Positions 23,651 through 30,880 of a stretch of DNA of 41,383 nt are shown here, piece by piece (positions within the stretch are counted from its first letter, which is position 1; each line of letters starts with the position of its first letter). Position numbers and translations under genes: made by a program. The DNA is from Oscillospiraceae bacterium (GTDB taxonomy: Bacteria > Bacillota > Clostridia > Oscillospirales > Oscillospiraceae): the NCBI GenBank assembly GCA_022792945.1, contig JAAWBZ010000042.1:1-41383 (forward strand), in the 5' to 3' direction. The notes beneath the pieces are model-generated. The model was given only the letters and a program-made list of their open reading frames with translations. It did not search any database and was not told the origin of the DNA.

Positions 23651-23929
23651 ATGAACGAGGAATGGCGCGGAAAGGGCTACAGCTTTTTCCAGAACAAGCA
23701 GTGTGAATACTTCCCCTGCCACAAAACCAGCCGCCCGGAGGACTTCAGCTGCCTCTTCTGCTACTGTCCCCTCTATGCCCTGGGGGAGAAATGCGGCGGC
23801 GCGTTCTCGTATACCGAGGACGGCGTAAAGGACTGCTCGAAATGTCTCTTTCCCCACCGGCGGGACAGCTTCGGCGCGGTCAACGACCGCTTCCGGGACG
23901 TGGCGGCACTGGCGCGGCGGAAAGATTAA
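23651..23929 (+). CDS. Cysteine-rich small domain protein (zinc-binding type)
   Basis: A 92-residue cytoplasmic protein with nine cysteines, arranged as Cys-X4-Cys (residues about 18-23), a cluster Cys-X2-Cys-X-Cys near 34-39, one near 48-50 and Cys-X2-Cys near 62-65, plus conserved His and Tyr. This is the pattern of the Pfam cysteine-rich small domain family, probably a zinc-binding fold. Its function is not established; in some genomes members sit near cobalamin or radical-enzyme genes, but here it follows rqcH by 9 bases behind GGAG. No signal peptide is seen. The end overlaps a TAAGA repeat belonging to the next promoter. Confidence 0.85.
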   Translation: MNEEWRGKGYSFFQNKQCEYFPCHKTSRPEDFSCLFCYCPLYALGEKCGGAFSYTEDGVKDCSKCLFPHRRDSFGAVNDRFRDVAALARRKD

Positions 23930-23980
23930 GAAATCCGTAAGATATTCGTCGGGTCTTTTGTAAGAAACGTCTGCTATGCT
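23926..23980 (+). promoter_or_regulatory. Promoter and TAAGA repeats before the response regulator
   Basis: TAAGA occurs at 23927, 23938 and 23961; the first two are 11 bases apart and the third lies over the -35 position. An extended -10, TGC-TATGCT, ends at 23980. This could be an autoregulatory site for the OmpR-type regulator encoded downstream, similar to 15235-15251. Confidence 0.45.
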
Positions 23981-24008
23981 GTCCTTAGCTCAAAGGAGGA
24001 AGCGAGAC

Positions 24009-24713
24009 ATGAACGAATGTATCCTGGTGGTGGACGACGATCCTGAGATTGTCGCCGCCATCGCCATCACCCTGGAGCGGGAGGGCTACGAGGTCCGCAG
24101 GGCCTACGACGGGATGCAGGCCCTGGACGCCTGCCTGGACCCGGCGGTGAAGCTGCTGCTCATCGACGTGATGATGCCCAGGCTGGACGGACTGTCCGCC
24201 CTGCTCCGCATCCGTGAGCGGCGGAATCTGCCGGTGATCGTCCTCTCTGCCAAGAGCGAGGACACCGACAAGATCCTGGGCCTGAGCATGGGCGCGGACG
24301 ACTACGTCACCAAGCCCTACAACCCCCAGGAGCTCATTGCCCGGGTCCGCAGCCAGCTGCGGCGGTATACATCCCTGGGTGATGAGCGCGCCGAGGCCGC
24401 CCGGGGGCAGCTGCGCAACGGGCGGCTCCGCTTTGATCCGGTGTCCCGGGTGCTGTGGGCCGACGGCGAGACGGTGCGCCTCACCCCCAAGGAGACCGGC
24501 ATCATGGAGCTGCTGATGCAGCACCCCGGGCGGGTGTTCCCGGCGGAGGAGATCTACCGCCGGGTGTGGAACGAGGACGCCTTCGCCTGTGAAAATACCG
24601 TGATGGTCCACATTCGCCGCATCCGCGAAAAGGTCGAGCTGAATCCAAAGGAGCCAGATTACATCAAGGTGGTGTGGGGCATTGGCTACAAAATGGAACA
24701 ACACGAGCGATGA
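24009..24713 (+). CDS. OmpR/PhoB-family response regulator
   Basis: A 234-residue DNA-binding response regulator. The receiver domain is residues 1-120: acidic Asp-Asp-Asp at 9-11, phosphoacceptor D53 in Leu-Ile-Asp-Val-Met-Met-Pro, Thr/Ser in Leu-Ser-Ala-Lys, and Lys in Val-Thr-Lys-Pro-Tyr. The C-terminal winged helix covers about 135-232 with Leu-Thr-Pro-Lys-Glu and Val-Met-Val-His-Ile-Arg-Arg-Ile-Arg-Glu-Lys. I start at the ATG at 24009, where AAAGGAGG lies upstream, rather than an in-frame ATG at 23976. The kinase gene overlaps its end by up to 32 bases. The signal and targets are unknown; TAAGA repeats at its own promoter hint at autoregulation. Confidence 0.93.
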   Translation: MNECILVVDDDPEIVAAIAITLEREGYEVRRAYDGMQALDACLDPAVKLLLIDVMMPRLDGLSALLRIRERRNLPVIVLSAKSEDTDKILGLSMGADDYVTKPYNPQELIARVRSQLRRYTSLGDERAEAARGQLRNGRLRFDPVSRVLWADGETVRLTPKETGIMELLMQHPGRVFPAEEIYRRVWNEDAFACENTVMVHIRRIREKVELNPKEPDYIKVVWGIGYKMEQHER

Positions 24714-26991
24714 ACAGAAGCCCGTCCGGGCTGATCGGGTCCGGGCGGTGCTGGGTGCGCTGGCCTTTTTCCTGGGGGTGACGCTGCTGCTTGCCAGCAT
24801 CCTGGCGGTGGCCGGGCAGATCGTGTGGCAGCGGGACCTGGAGCCGCGGTGGACCCGGGACTGGCAGGAGACCTACAGCTTCCGCCAGGAGGTCTCCAGC
24901 ACCCTCCGCAGCTTCCTGACGCTGGGCGCCGGCGGGACGCCGGGGGCGTATTCCTATTACGTGGAGGACGAGGTGGTGTGGGACGACTACAACGACGTGC
25001 CCATGACCACCAGCGTCTGCGAGGACGGAGAGGCCTGGAGCTTCTGGGGCTGGAGCGACCAGAGCGAGGCCACCGCGGTGATGGAGGCGGAGGAGCAGCT
25101 GCCGGAGTACGTCGGCCGCTCCGCGGACCGCGGCCAGCCGGTCTGGCCCGCCGCGGCCAAGGGCGAGGAGGACCGTGCCTTCCGGAACGACAAAAACGTC
25201 CTCTACTACATCGAAGGCGGCACGGGCAAGGACCGCCGGACATACACCAACGCCCCCGGCGGCCAGGACTTCTTCACAAAGGAGGACGACCCGGACTACA
25301 ATTTCTATCTGACCTTTGAAAACGGCAGAGCCTCCATCCGGAAGGACGGACAGGAGCTGGACGTTTACCGGGGCGGCGTCTACACCGGCGCGGCAGAGCA
25401 GTGGTTCGTTCCCGGGTACGACAATTTCCCCGCGGGGGAGGAGCTGGCCGACGTCACAGTCCGGATGGCCGTGCGGCGGGACCCCTCGCGGTACTACGTC
25501 GTGGACTACGGCAGCGGCAATACCTACTACAACGGGCAGATGTACTGGATCGCCCAGCAGCTGGAGCAAAACCGGCAGTTTTACATCCGGCAGGCGGCGC
25601 TGTTCGCCGCGGGGGCGCTGCTGCTGGCGCTGTGGGTCCCCCTGCGCCGGGCGCGGCGGCTGGCCGACCGGAAAATCGCCGCGTGGACGGTCCATGTGTG
25701 GACCGAGTTCCGATTCCTGGCAGTGCTGGCCTGTGTACTGGGCATCCTGCTGCCGTGGCTGACCAGCGGCGACTTCGCCTGGGCCGTCCGGTACGGCGTG
25801 GAGTACGGCTACGAGCTGTGGTCATGGGACATCCTGCTGTGCCGTCCCGGCGCGGTGATCGCTCTGGTCTGGTGCTGCTGGCTGATCCGCAACGACCACA
25901 GGCATAACCCCCGGGCGGGACGCCGCGGCCTGTTCCGCCGCCTGCGGAGCCGGGACCTTCAGCGGCCCGTGGAGCGGCGCGTCAGCCGCAACCAGACCGC
26001 CGGGCTCCTGGCGCTGTCGCTGGTGCTGGCGCTGCTGGTCCTGCTGATGTTCCTGGCGCTGAGCGACCGGTGGTATCCGGCCCTCCTGCTGCTGATCCCC
26101 CTGACGGTGGCGGCCGTCTGCCTGCTGGTTTCGGCATGGAAGAGCCTGGGGCTGGCCCAGGACCTGGGGCGGCTGGCCGCGCAGGTGGAGGCCGTCCGGG
26201 CCGGAGAGCTGGACACCCCCCTGGTCCTGCCCCAGGACGCGGACCTCAGGGCCACCGCCGAGAGCCTCAACGACATCCAGGCCGGCATGCGCGCCGCCCT
26301 GGCCGAACAGACCCGGAGTGAGCGGATGAAGGTGGAGCTGGTGAGCAACGTCTCCCACGACCTCAAGACGCCCCTGACCTCCATCCTCTCCTACGCGGAG
26401 CTGCTGCGGCAGGAGGAGCTGCCGCCCGCCGCGGCGGACTACGCGCGGATCATCGACGAAAAGGCCCAGCGTCTGAAAGCCATGGTCCAGGACGTGTTCG
26501 ACATCAGCAAGGCCGCGGCGGACCAGCTGCCCATGAAGCTGGAGCGGCTGGACCTGTCGAAGCTGCTGCGGCAGACGCTGGCGGACATGGAGCGCGCCAT
26601 TGAGGCCGCGCCGCTGACCATCAGGGCGGAGCTGCCGGCGGAGGCGGTGATGATTGTGGCGGACGGGCGGCGGCTGTACCGGGTGTTCCAGAACCTGATC
26701 GACAATGCCCTCCGCTACGCGCTGGAGGGGAGCCGGGTGTATCTGACGCTGGAGACCACGGACCAGGCGGCGCGGGCGAGCCTGCGCAACACGTCGAAGG
26801 TGGAGCTTGCCGAGGGGGTGGACTTCACGGCGCGCTTTGTCCGGGGCGATCAAAGCCGCACGGACGGCGGGAGCGGCCTGGGCCTGAGCATCGCCAAGTC
26901 GTTCACCGAGGCCTGCGGCGGCAGCTTCCGGGTGGAAACGGTGGCCGATTTCTTCACCGCCATCGTAGAGTTCCCCCTGTCCCAGGAATAA
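24682..26991 (+). CDS. Multi-pass sensor histidine kinase
   Basis: A kinase of up to 769 residues. A transmembrane helix (about 23-48) is followed by a Tyr/Asp-rich extracellular sensor region of about 250 residues, then about five helices (near 300-325, 340-365, 385-410, 430-455, 460-490), a HAMP-like linker and the kinase core. His559 in Ser-His-Asp-Leu-Lys-Thr-Pro is the phosphorylation site; the N box is Asn-Leu-Ile-Asp-Asn-Ala near 673, and the G box Gly-Ser-Gly-Leu-Gly-Leu is near 733. The frame opens with TTG at 24682 inside the regulator gene; a GTG at 24747 would be an alternative start. It should phosphorylate the regulator upstream. The ligand is unknown. Confidence 0.9.
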   Translation: MATKWNNTSDEQKPVRADRVRAVLGALAFFLGVTLLLASILAVAGQIVWQRDLEPRWTRDWQETYSFRQEVSSTLRSFLTLGAGGTPGAYSYYVEDEVVWDDYNDVPMTTSVCEDGEAWSFWGWSDQSEATAVMEAEEQLPEYVGRSADRGQPVWPAAAKGEEDRAFRNDKNVLYYIEGGTGKDRRTYTNAPGGQDFFTKEDDPDYNFYLTFENGRASIRKDGQELDVYRGGVYTGAAEQWFVPGYDNFPAGEELADVTVRMAVRRDPSRYYVVDYGSGNTYYNGQMYWIAQQLEQNRQFYIRQAALFAAGALLLALWVPLRRARRLADRKIAAWTVHVWTEFRFLAVLACVLGILLPWLTSGDFAWAVRYGVEYGYELWSWDILLCRPGAVIALVWCCWLIRNDHRHNPRAGRRGLFRRLRSRDLQRPVERRVSRNQTAGLLALSLVLALLVLLMFLALSDRWYPALLLLIPLTVAAVCLLVSAWKSLGLAQDLGRLAAQVEAVRAGELDTPLVLPQDADLRATAESLNDIQAGMRAALAEQTRSERMKVELVSNVSHDLKTPLTSILSYAELLRQEELPPAAADYARIIDEKAQRLKAMVQDVFDISKAAADQLPMKLERLDLSKLLRQTLADMERAIEAAPLTIRAELPAEAVMIVADGRRLYRVFQNLIDNALRYALEGSRVYLTLETTDQAARASLRNTSKVELAEGVDFTARFVRGDQSRTDGGSGLGLSIAKSFTEACGGSFRVETVADFFTAIVEFPLSQE

Positions 26992-26992
26992 A

Positions 26993-27150
26993 AGCTTTGT
27001 CCACTTTTTCAAAAAGCGGCGGGTTTCCAAAGGGCAGCGTCCTTTGGCCGCCGCCCGCAGGCGGCGGAACTCCCCAAAATCGTTCAAAAAAGTCAGGAGG
27101 AGTCCGGGGGACCCTGCTAAGGGGTCCCCCAGGCGCGAAGCGCCAAAAAA
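26993..27150. repeat. Intergenic multi-hairpin element
   Basis: Four inverted repeats in a row: CCAAAGG (27027/27041), an 8-bp GC stem (27048-27055 with 27060-27067), a 9-bp stem GGGGGACCC with its complement (27106-27130), and GGCGC-GAA-GCGCC (27132-27144) followed by AAAAAATTC. It encodes nothing I recognise. It looks like a dispersed palindromic repeat of the sort seen in Oscillospiraceae genomes, and its last hairpins could also terminate the kinase transcript. Confidence 0.5.
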
Positions 27151-27187
27151 TTCAATGCTTCACCACCACCGGAGAAAGGAAATTCCC

Positions 27188-27943
27188 ATGAAGCACTCTA
27201 AAATGATCGTATCCCTCTCCGCCGCCGCGCTTCTCTGCGGCACAGCCGCCTGGAGCACCATCCGGGCACAGGCCACCGCGCTCCCCGCCGCGCAGGCGGA
27301 GCCGCAGATCACGCTGACGGCCGAAACCACGCAGGACTGCGCGGCGGAGCTCCCACCGGCGCCCGTCTCCTACGATGACTACGCCCCCTTCGGCCTCACC
27401 TACGACGAGAAAACGGACACCCTCTATTTCGAGGGCGAGACGGTCCGCTATTTCTTCGACGGGGTGGACCTTCCCGACATCGGCGGCAGCGCCTCCCACT
27501 GCGAATACCTGAACAAAAACGGCACCGTGGACGTCCATACCGTCCGCACAGTCATTGATAACGGCGACGGCTCGGTCAACCCCTTCGGGGACCTCGTCGG
27601 CCTGGAGCGCTACGCCCAGGCGGAGCTGAGCGATCACGTCTTTGCCCCCGGGGACAACGCGGCCCTGGAGTGTACCGCCGCCTTCGGCCAGTCCGACCCT
27701 GACGCGCCGCCCTTCTCCGCCCGCTTCGCCCCCTACGCGCCCTTCGGCCTCACCTACGAGGAGGGCGAGGGCAGCGGCTGCGGCAACCTTTTCCTCAGCG
27801 GGAGGCCTGTCCGCACCCTGTCAGACCTGACGCCCAGCGGCGGCGCGTTCTCCTATACCTCCCGGGACGGCGGCGACTTCAGCGTCCGGACCGTCTACGA
27901 CGCCGACGGGAACCTCGCCGGTCTGGAGGTCATCGGCGAATAG
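27188..27943 (+). CDS. Secreted protein with two internal repeats, unknown function
   Basis: A 251-residue protein with a signal peptide at about 1-28 (Lys-His-Ser-Lys, Ala/Leu core, Ala-Gln-Ala). The mature part is two similar halves, each opening with Tyr-Ala-Pro-Phe-Gly-Leu-Thr-Tyr (about residues 63-70 and 180-187) and closing with Val-Arg-Thr-Val, Asp-Asn/Ala-Asp-Gly and a Gly-Leu-Glu ending, so it is an internal duplication. There is no lipobox, catalytic motif or SLH domain. I use the ATG at 27188 after AAAGGA; the open frame runs back to 27044 through the hairpin element and is not coding. The next small gene starts 44 bases later. I cannot name the family. Confidence 0.75.
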   Translation: MKHSKMIVSLSAAALLCGTAAWSTIRAQATALPAAQAEPQITLTAETTQDCAAELPPAPVSYDDYAPFGLTYDEKTDTLYFEGETVRYFFDGVDLPDIGGSASHCEYLNKNGTVDVHTVRTVIDNGDGSVNPFGDLVGLERYAQAELSDHVFAPGDNAALECTAAFGQSDPDAPPFSARFAPYAPFGLTYEEGEGSGCGNLFLSGRPVRTLSDLTPSGGAFSYTSRDGGDFSVRTVYDADGNLAGLEVIGE

Positions 27944-27987
27944 TTTTCGCGCGCCCGCGGCAAACTAGCCGCAGGAGTGTGAGAATC

Positions 27988-28143
27988 ATGAAAAAATCCC
28001 CCCATAAGATTCCCTGGGAGCTGCACGATCCCAAGCCCGCCCCGGTCAACTGCGCCATGGACCTCTCCGAGCCGCCCATCGTCCGTCCGGAGACCGTCCT
28101 TCCCCGTCCCATTGAGCCGGAGATGCCCGGCGCGAAGTTTTAG
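27988..28143 (+). CDS. Proline-rich 51-residue protein, unknown
   Basis: A 51-codon frame with an ATG at 27988 and a stop at 28143, preceded by AGGAG 13 bases upstream, a rather long spacing. The peptide is rich in Pro (13 of 51) and charged residues, begins Met-Lys-Lys-Ser-Pro-His-Lys, and has one Cys and no hydrophobic segment, so it is probably cytoplasmic or disordered. I recognise no family. It sits between the duplicated secreted protein and the Cys-rich peptide gene, all in the same direction with gaps of 44 and 85 bases, so the three may be cotranscribed. Its reality rests on position, RBS and GC-skewed third bases. Confidence 0.5.
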   Translation: MKKSPHKIPWELHDPKPAPVNCAMDLSEPPIVRPETVLPRPIEPEMPGAKF

Positions 28144-28228
28144 GGACCGCAGGGCACAACTCGCGCCCTTCCGGCATAGAATAGCAGGAAACCACCGGTT
28201 TCAACATCTGCTGGGAGGCGAATTGATT

Positions 28229-28411
28229 ATGTGTTGTAATTCCTGCTGCCCCTTTGTCTGGGGCGGGATCGGCATTACCGGCGGCAGCGGCTGCTGCCGG
28301 TGCGGCTGTGGCGGCAGTGTGTCCGGCGCAACCGACAACAGCAGCTGCGGCAGCTGTAACTCCTGCGGCAGCTGCAATTGCCGCAGCGAGTGCACCAGCT
28401 GCTGCGGCTGA
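28229..28411 (+). CDS. Extremely cysteine-rich 60-residue peptide
   Basis: A 60-residue peptide with 16 Cys, beginning Met-Cys-Cys-Asn-Ser-Cys-Cys, then a Gly-rich Ile-Thr-Gly-Gly stretch, a Cys-Cys-Arg-Cys-Gly-Cys cluster and repeated Cys-Gly-Ser-Cys / Asn-Ser-Cys units near the C terminus. GGGAGG lies 11 bases before the ATG. There is no signal peptide. Such a density suggests metal binding (metallothionein-like), a disulfide-linked spore or envelope component, or a modified peptide precursor; none can be chosen from sequence. No radical-SAM maturase adjoins it, and it does not show the spacing of the SCIFF family. It is the third small gene of the 27188-28411 group. Confidence 0.65.
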   Translation: MCCNSCCPFVWGGIGITGGSGCCRCGCGGSVSGATDNSSCGSCNSCGSCNCRSECTSCCG

Positions 28412-28423
28412 CCCCCTAAAACC

Positions 28424-28441
28424 GGGCGGCTGCGGCCGCCC
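28424..28441. repeat. GC-rich palindrome
   Basis: GGGCGGC and its complement around TGCG. No T-run follows, so it is a weak terminator at best; it resembles short dispersed palindromes. Confidence 0.4.
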
Positions 28442-28463
28442 CTACATGAAAGGCTCCCAGCCC

Positions 28464-28498
28464 AAAACGCCCCGGCTCAAGATTTTGAGCCGGGGCGT
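28464..28498 (-). terminator. Terminator of the small gene at 28543
   Basis: A perfect 14-bp stem (28467-28480 with 28485-28498) followed on the minus strand by TTTTGG. It lies 44 bases beyond the minus-strand stop. Confidence 0.65.
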
Positions 28499-28542
28499 CT
28501 GTCTGCCCAAAAGGAAACCGGGGATTTCTCCCCGGATTCCGG

Positions 28543-28692
28543 TTACTCCTGGTTTTTTGCCATCGCAATTTTGTCCAGAAGCTCCACAATTTCATCCACC
28601 GTATACTCCTTCTTTTCACCAGCTGTGAAAAGAAGCCGCAATTCGTAAATTGTCGCCATTTTGGTGTCCTTGCGTTCCCTTTCAGTTCCCAT
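28543..28692 (-). CDS. Small protein of unknown function, 49 residues
   Basis: A 49-residue acidic-basic peptide beginning Met-Gly-Thr-Glu-Arg-Glu-Arg-Lys and including Ile-Tyr-Glu-Leu-Arg-Leu-Leu and Thr-Val-Asp-Glu-Ile-Val-Glu-Leu-Leu-Asp-Lys, with a probable amphipathic helix in the last half. There is no membrane segment or Cys. I choose the ATG at 28692 because AAGGAGG precedes it by 8 bases; the open frame extends back to 28749 without an RBS and across the promoter. It has a convincing promoter (28721-28749) and a terminator (28464-28498), so it is an independent gene. I recognise no family. A regulatory or stress role is possible. Confidence 0.65.
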   Translation of the reverse strand: MGTERERKDTKMATIYELRLLFTAGEKKEYTVDEIVELLDKIAMAKNQE

Positions 28693-28720
28693 GGGAAGCA
28701 CCTCCTTGGTTGATACTTTT

Positions 28721-28749
28721 ATGATACCAAAGGACGCATAAAAAATCAA
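28721..28749 (-). promoter_or_regulatory. Promoter of the 49-residue protein
   Basis: On the minus strand TTGATT (28744-28749), 17 bases and TATCAT (28721-28726), followed by AAAAG. Confidence 0.65.
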
Positions 28750-28853
28750 GAAAATATCAATACCTCGCCCGACGCTCCGGGCGGGAAGGGGCAGCTCCCG
28801 GCCAAAAAGCCCTTTGTATTGGCGCGGTGTGTCCCAATGCTTCCTGCCGGGCC

Positions 28854-30263
28854 TTACCCCTGCGGCAATGCCGGTGCGCCCAATACCGTTTCCGGGTCCT
28901 GACCGTAGCGCTGGCGGTAGTAGTCGCGAAATTCCTCATCCATCTCGCCGGTGCCGGCATCGTAGAGCACCTGGTTGCGCGCCTCCGCCTCTACAGTCCC
29001 GGCGTTCAGGTCGATCCGGTACGCCGCCACGGCGGTCAGGCGAAAGTCCGGCACGTCGTCCGATTCATAGGCCCGCAGCGTCATGCGGCCCTCCACCGGT
29101 GCAGCGGCGGCGATCTCCTCAGTGACAAAGGTAGCGCCGGTGAAGCTGGAGCGGCTGAAATCGTACTCGCCGGGGTCGCTCAGGCGCTCGCTGACGCCAT
29201 CGGCGTAGGTGATCTCCGCCGAGACGCGGGTGGAGTAGGTGGGACGGGCCTGACCGTCGGCGTCGTAGACCAGGTAGTCCCATGCGTCGATGTCCAGCTG
29301 GTCGCTGTCAACGCCGGTGTAGACCGAGCGAATGCGGAAGATGGTCTGCAGCGGTGTCTGCGTGACCTTCTCCACCGTCTTGGTCACGCCCGGGCGGGGC
29401 GACCAGGCGTTTTCCACCAGCGGAACGTCAGCGGAGGCCGCAGCGGCCTTGGCCCGGGAGACGGTCAGCTCGAAACCGCCGTCGATGGGGATGCACTGCT
29501 CCCCCAGGCCCACGGCCACGTCGCAGAGGATGACGCGGAACTCGTCCCGGTCGCCCAGGACATCGTCTCCCAGAAACCACATCTGCTGGATCACGTATTC
29601 GCCCACGCCCACCTTTTCCACGGCCTGGGCGGTGCGGCCGCGGAGCCAGACGTCCCGGCCGTCGATGGTCAGGGTGTAATTGGCCCCGCCCAGCCGCACG
29701 GAGCGGACGCCGTTCTCCTCCACCACCGGATCATTGAAGGAGAGGTAAGTCAGAGGCACCTCCCAGTCCGCATCCGTGCCGACACGGAAGGCGTCCAGCT
29801 TTTCCCCGCTGAGCTTCACCCGGAACTGGAGGTCCAGGAAGCCTTCGTCGCACAGGCAGGCTTCCAGCGCCACCTGGACGCCGTCGCCGCTGGCCTGCAA
29901 ATCCAGCTTTTCCGCCTCGGTCCTGGCGGGCGTGTCCGCGGCGGGCGGAGCGGTATCCACCGCCGGATCGCCGACGGTCTGGTCCGGGATAGCTTCCACA
30001 TATTGGGGATAGCGATCGGAAAATTCCACACCGTCGTTTTTCGCGCCGAAAGCGCTGTGCAGCACCGCCGCGGCCGCGCCGGCGCAGGCCAGCATAGCCA
30101 GCGCGGCGGCCATAACCGTCCATCTCTTTTTCATTTTACAATACCTCCGATCTGTCTGACGCAGCTGCGCCTGCCGTTTCTTCTCCAGGCAGGCGGTCAG
30201 ATCCTGCCTGAAGCCCTCGTCCGCGCTTATTTTGGAGAGCATAGCGCGATATTTTTCCTCCAT
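28854..30263 (-). CDS. Membrane-anchored putative anti-sigma factor, pair 2 (DUF4179-like)
   Basis: A 469-residue protein with a charged cytoplasmic N-terminal region (1-48), one transmembrane helix (about 49-68) and a large extracellular beta-rich domain (about 75-465) with a Pro/Asp/Thr linker after the helix. As with the gene at 6139, this layout directly after a sigma gene is typical of DUF4179 anti-sigma proteins. The start Met-Glu-Glu-Lys-Tyr overlaps the sigma gene end by 37 bases, so translation of the two is linked. There is no Zn-binding anti-sigma motif. It differs from the first anti-sigma in length and sequence, so the two probably sense different cues. A hairpin-rich, gene-free stretch of about 100 bases lies downstream. 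Confidence 0.72.
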   Translation of the reverse strand: MEEKYRAMLSKISADEGFRQDLTACLEKKRQAQLRQTDRRYCKMKKRWTVMAAALAMLACAGAAAAVLHSAFGAKNDGVEFSDRYPQYVEAIPDQTVGDPAVDTAPPAADTPARTEAEKLDLQASGDGVQVALEACLCDEGFLDLQFRVKLSGEKLDAFRVGTDADWEVPLTYLSFNDPVVEENGVRSVRLGGANYTLTIDGRDVWLRGRTAQAVEKVGVGEYVIQQMWFLGDDVLGDRDEFRVILCDVAVGLGEQCIPIDGGFELTVSRAKAAAASADVPLVENAWSPRPGVTKTVEKVTQTPLQTIFRIRSVYTGVDSDQLDIDAWDYLVYDADGQARPTYSTRVSAEITYADGVSERLSDPGEYDFSRSSFTGATFVTEEIAAAAPVEGRMTLRAYESDDVPDFRLTAVAAYRIDLNAGTVEAEARNQVLYDAGTGEMDEEFRDYYRQRYGQDPETVLGAPALPQG

Positions 30264-30739
30264 GAGGCGTCCTCCCCTTCCGTCAGGATGCGCCGCAGCT
30301 CCTTCCTGGCCCGGTGGAGGCCGGAGCTGACGGTATTTTCCCGGAGACGCAGAATCTCGGCGATCTCCCGAATCTTGTAGCCCTCGTAGTAGTGCATATA
30401 GAGCATCGTCCGTTGCATGGGCCGCAGCCGCTTCAGCACGTCCAGCAGCGCCAGCTCCTCGTCCTGCCAGCAGACGGCGGCGCCATCGTCCTCCAGCGGC
30501 GTATGCCGCCGGTACCAGGCGCTTTTATTGCAGTCCTTGCACTGGTTGACGGTCACTCGGATCAGCCAGGCCTTCACAGCCCGCTGGTCCGGCAGCTCTC
30601 CGATGTGGTCCAGGAGCTTCAAAAAGACCTCCTGCGTGATGTCCTCGCTGTCCGATTTGTTGAAGCAATGCTGATAGGCGATCCGCAGGACCATGTCGGC
30701 ATATTGCTCCACCAGCGCGGTGAGTTCGCAGTCCTGCAA
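30227..30739 (-). CDS. ECF-like RNA polymerase sigma factor, pair 2
   Basis: A 170-residue sigma-70 family protein. Region 2 is at about 10-80, with Ser-Glu-Asp-Ile-Thr-Gln-Glu-Val-Phe-Leu-Lys-Leu-Leu; region 4 is at about 105-155, with Leu-Arg-Pro-Met-Gln-Arg-Thr-Met-Leu-Tyr-Met-His-Tyr-Tyr-Glu-Gly-Tyr and a helix-turn-helix ending Thr-Val-Ser-Ser-Gly-Leu-His-Arg-Ala-Arg. An ATG 63 bases further upstream is in frame, but I prefer the TTG at 30739: GGGAGGTGAT lies exactly right before it, and the protein then begins Met-Gln-Asp like the sigma at 5667. A TGTAAGC palindrome lies 28 bases upstream. The next gene overlaps its end. Targets are unknown. Confidence 0.85.
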   Translation of the reverse strand: MQDCELTALVEQYADMVLRIAYQHCFNKSDSEDITQEVFLKLLDHIGELPDQRAVKAWLIRVTVNQCKDCNKSAWYRRHTPLEDDGAAVCWQDEELALLDVLKRLRPMQRTMLYMHYYEGYKIREIAEILRLRENTVSSGLHRARKELRRILTEGEDASWRKNIALCSPK

Positions 30740-30767
30740 ATCATCACCTCCCGTTCGCGTCTGAATT

Positions 30768-30782
30768 TGTAAGCGGCTTACA
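30768..30782. promoter_or_regulatory. 15-bp palindrome upstream of sigma factor 2
   Basis: TGTAAGC-G-GCTTACA, seven perfect bp on each side, 28 bases before the TTG start. It could be an operator or a hairpin in the leader RNA. Confidence 0.4.
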
Positions 30783-30839
30783 CCCATAAGACGATTCCGC
30801 ATGCGGTTTTCTTGCAGGGCTTCGCCGTTTTTTTCAAAG

Positions 30840-30872
30840 AAAAGGCGCGCCCGTCGCGGGGCGCGCCTTTTT
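30840..30872 (-). terminator. Terminator of exporter operon 2
   Basis: AAAAGGCGCGCCC with its complement GGGCGCGCCTTTT (13 bp) around a short loop, 9 bases beyond the SLH stop. It has a T-run in both directions. Confidence 0.85.
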
Positions 30873-30880
30873 GCGGTTTT

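Noticed and set aside
21854-23857. 667-codon minus-strand frame opposite rqcH
   Set aside because: No motif and biased composition; the plus strand carries intact NFACT motifs.
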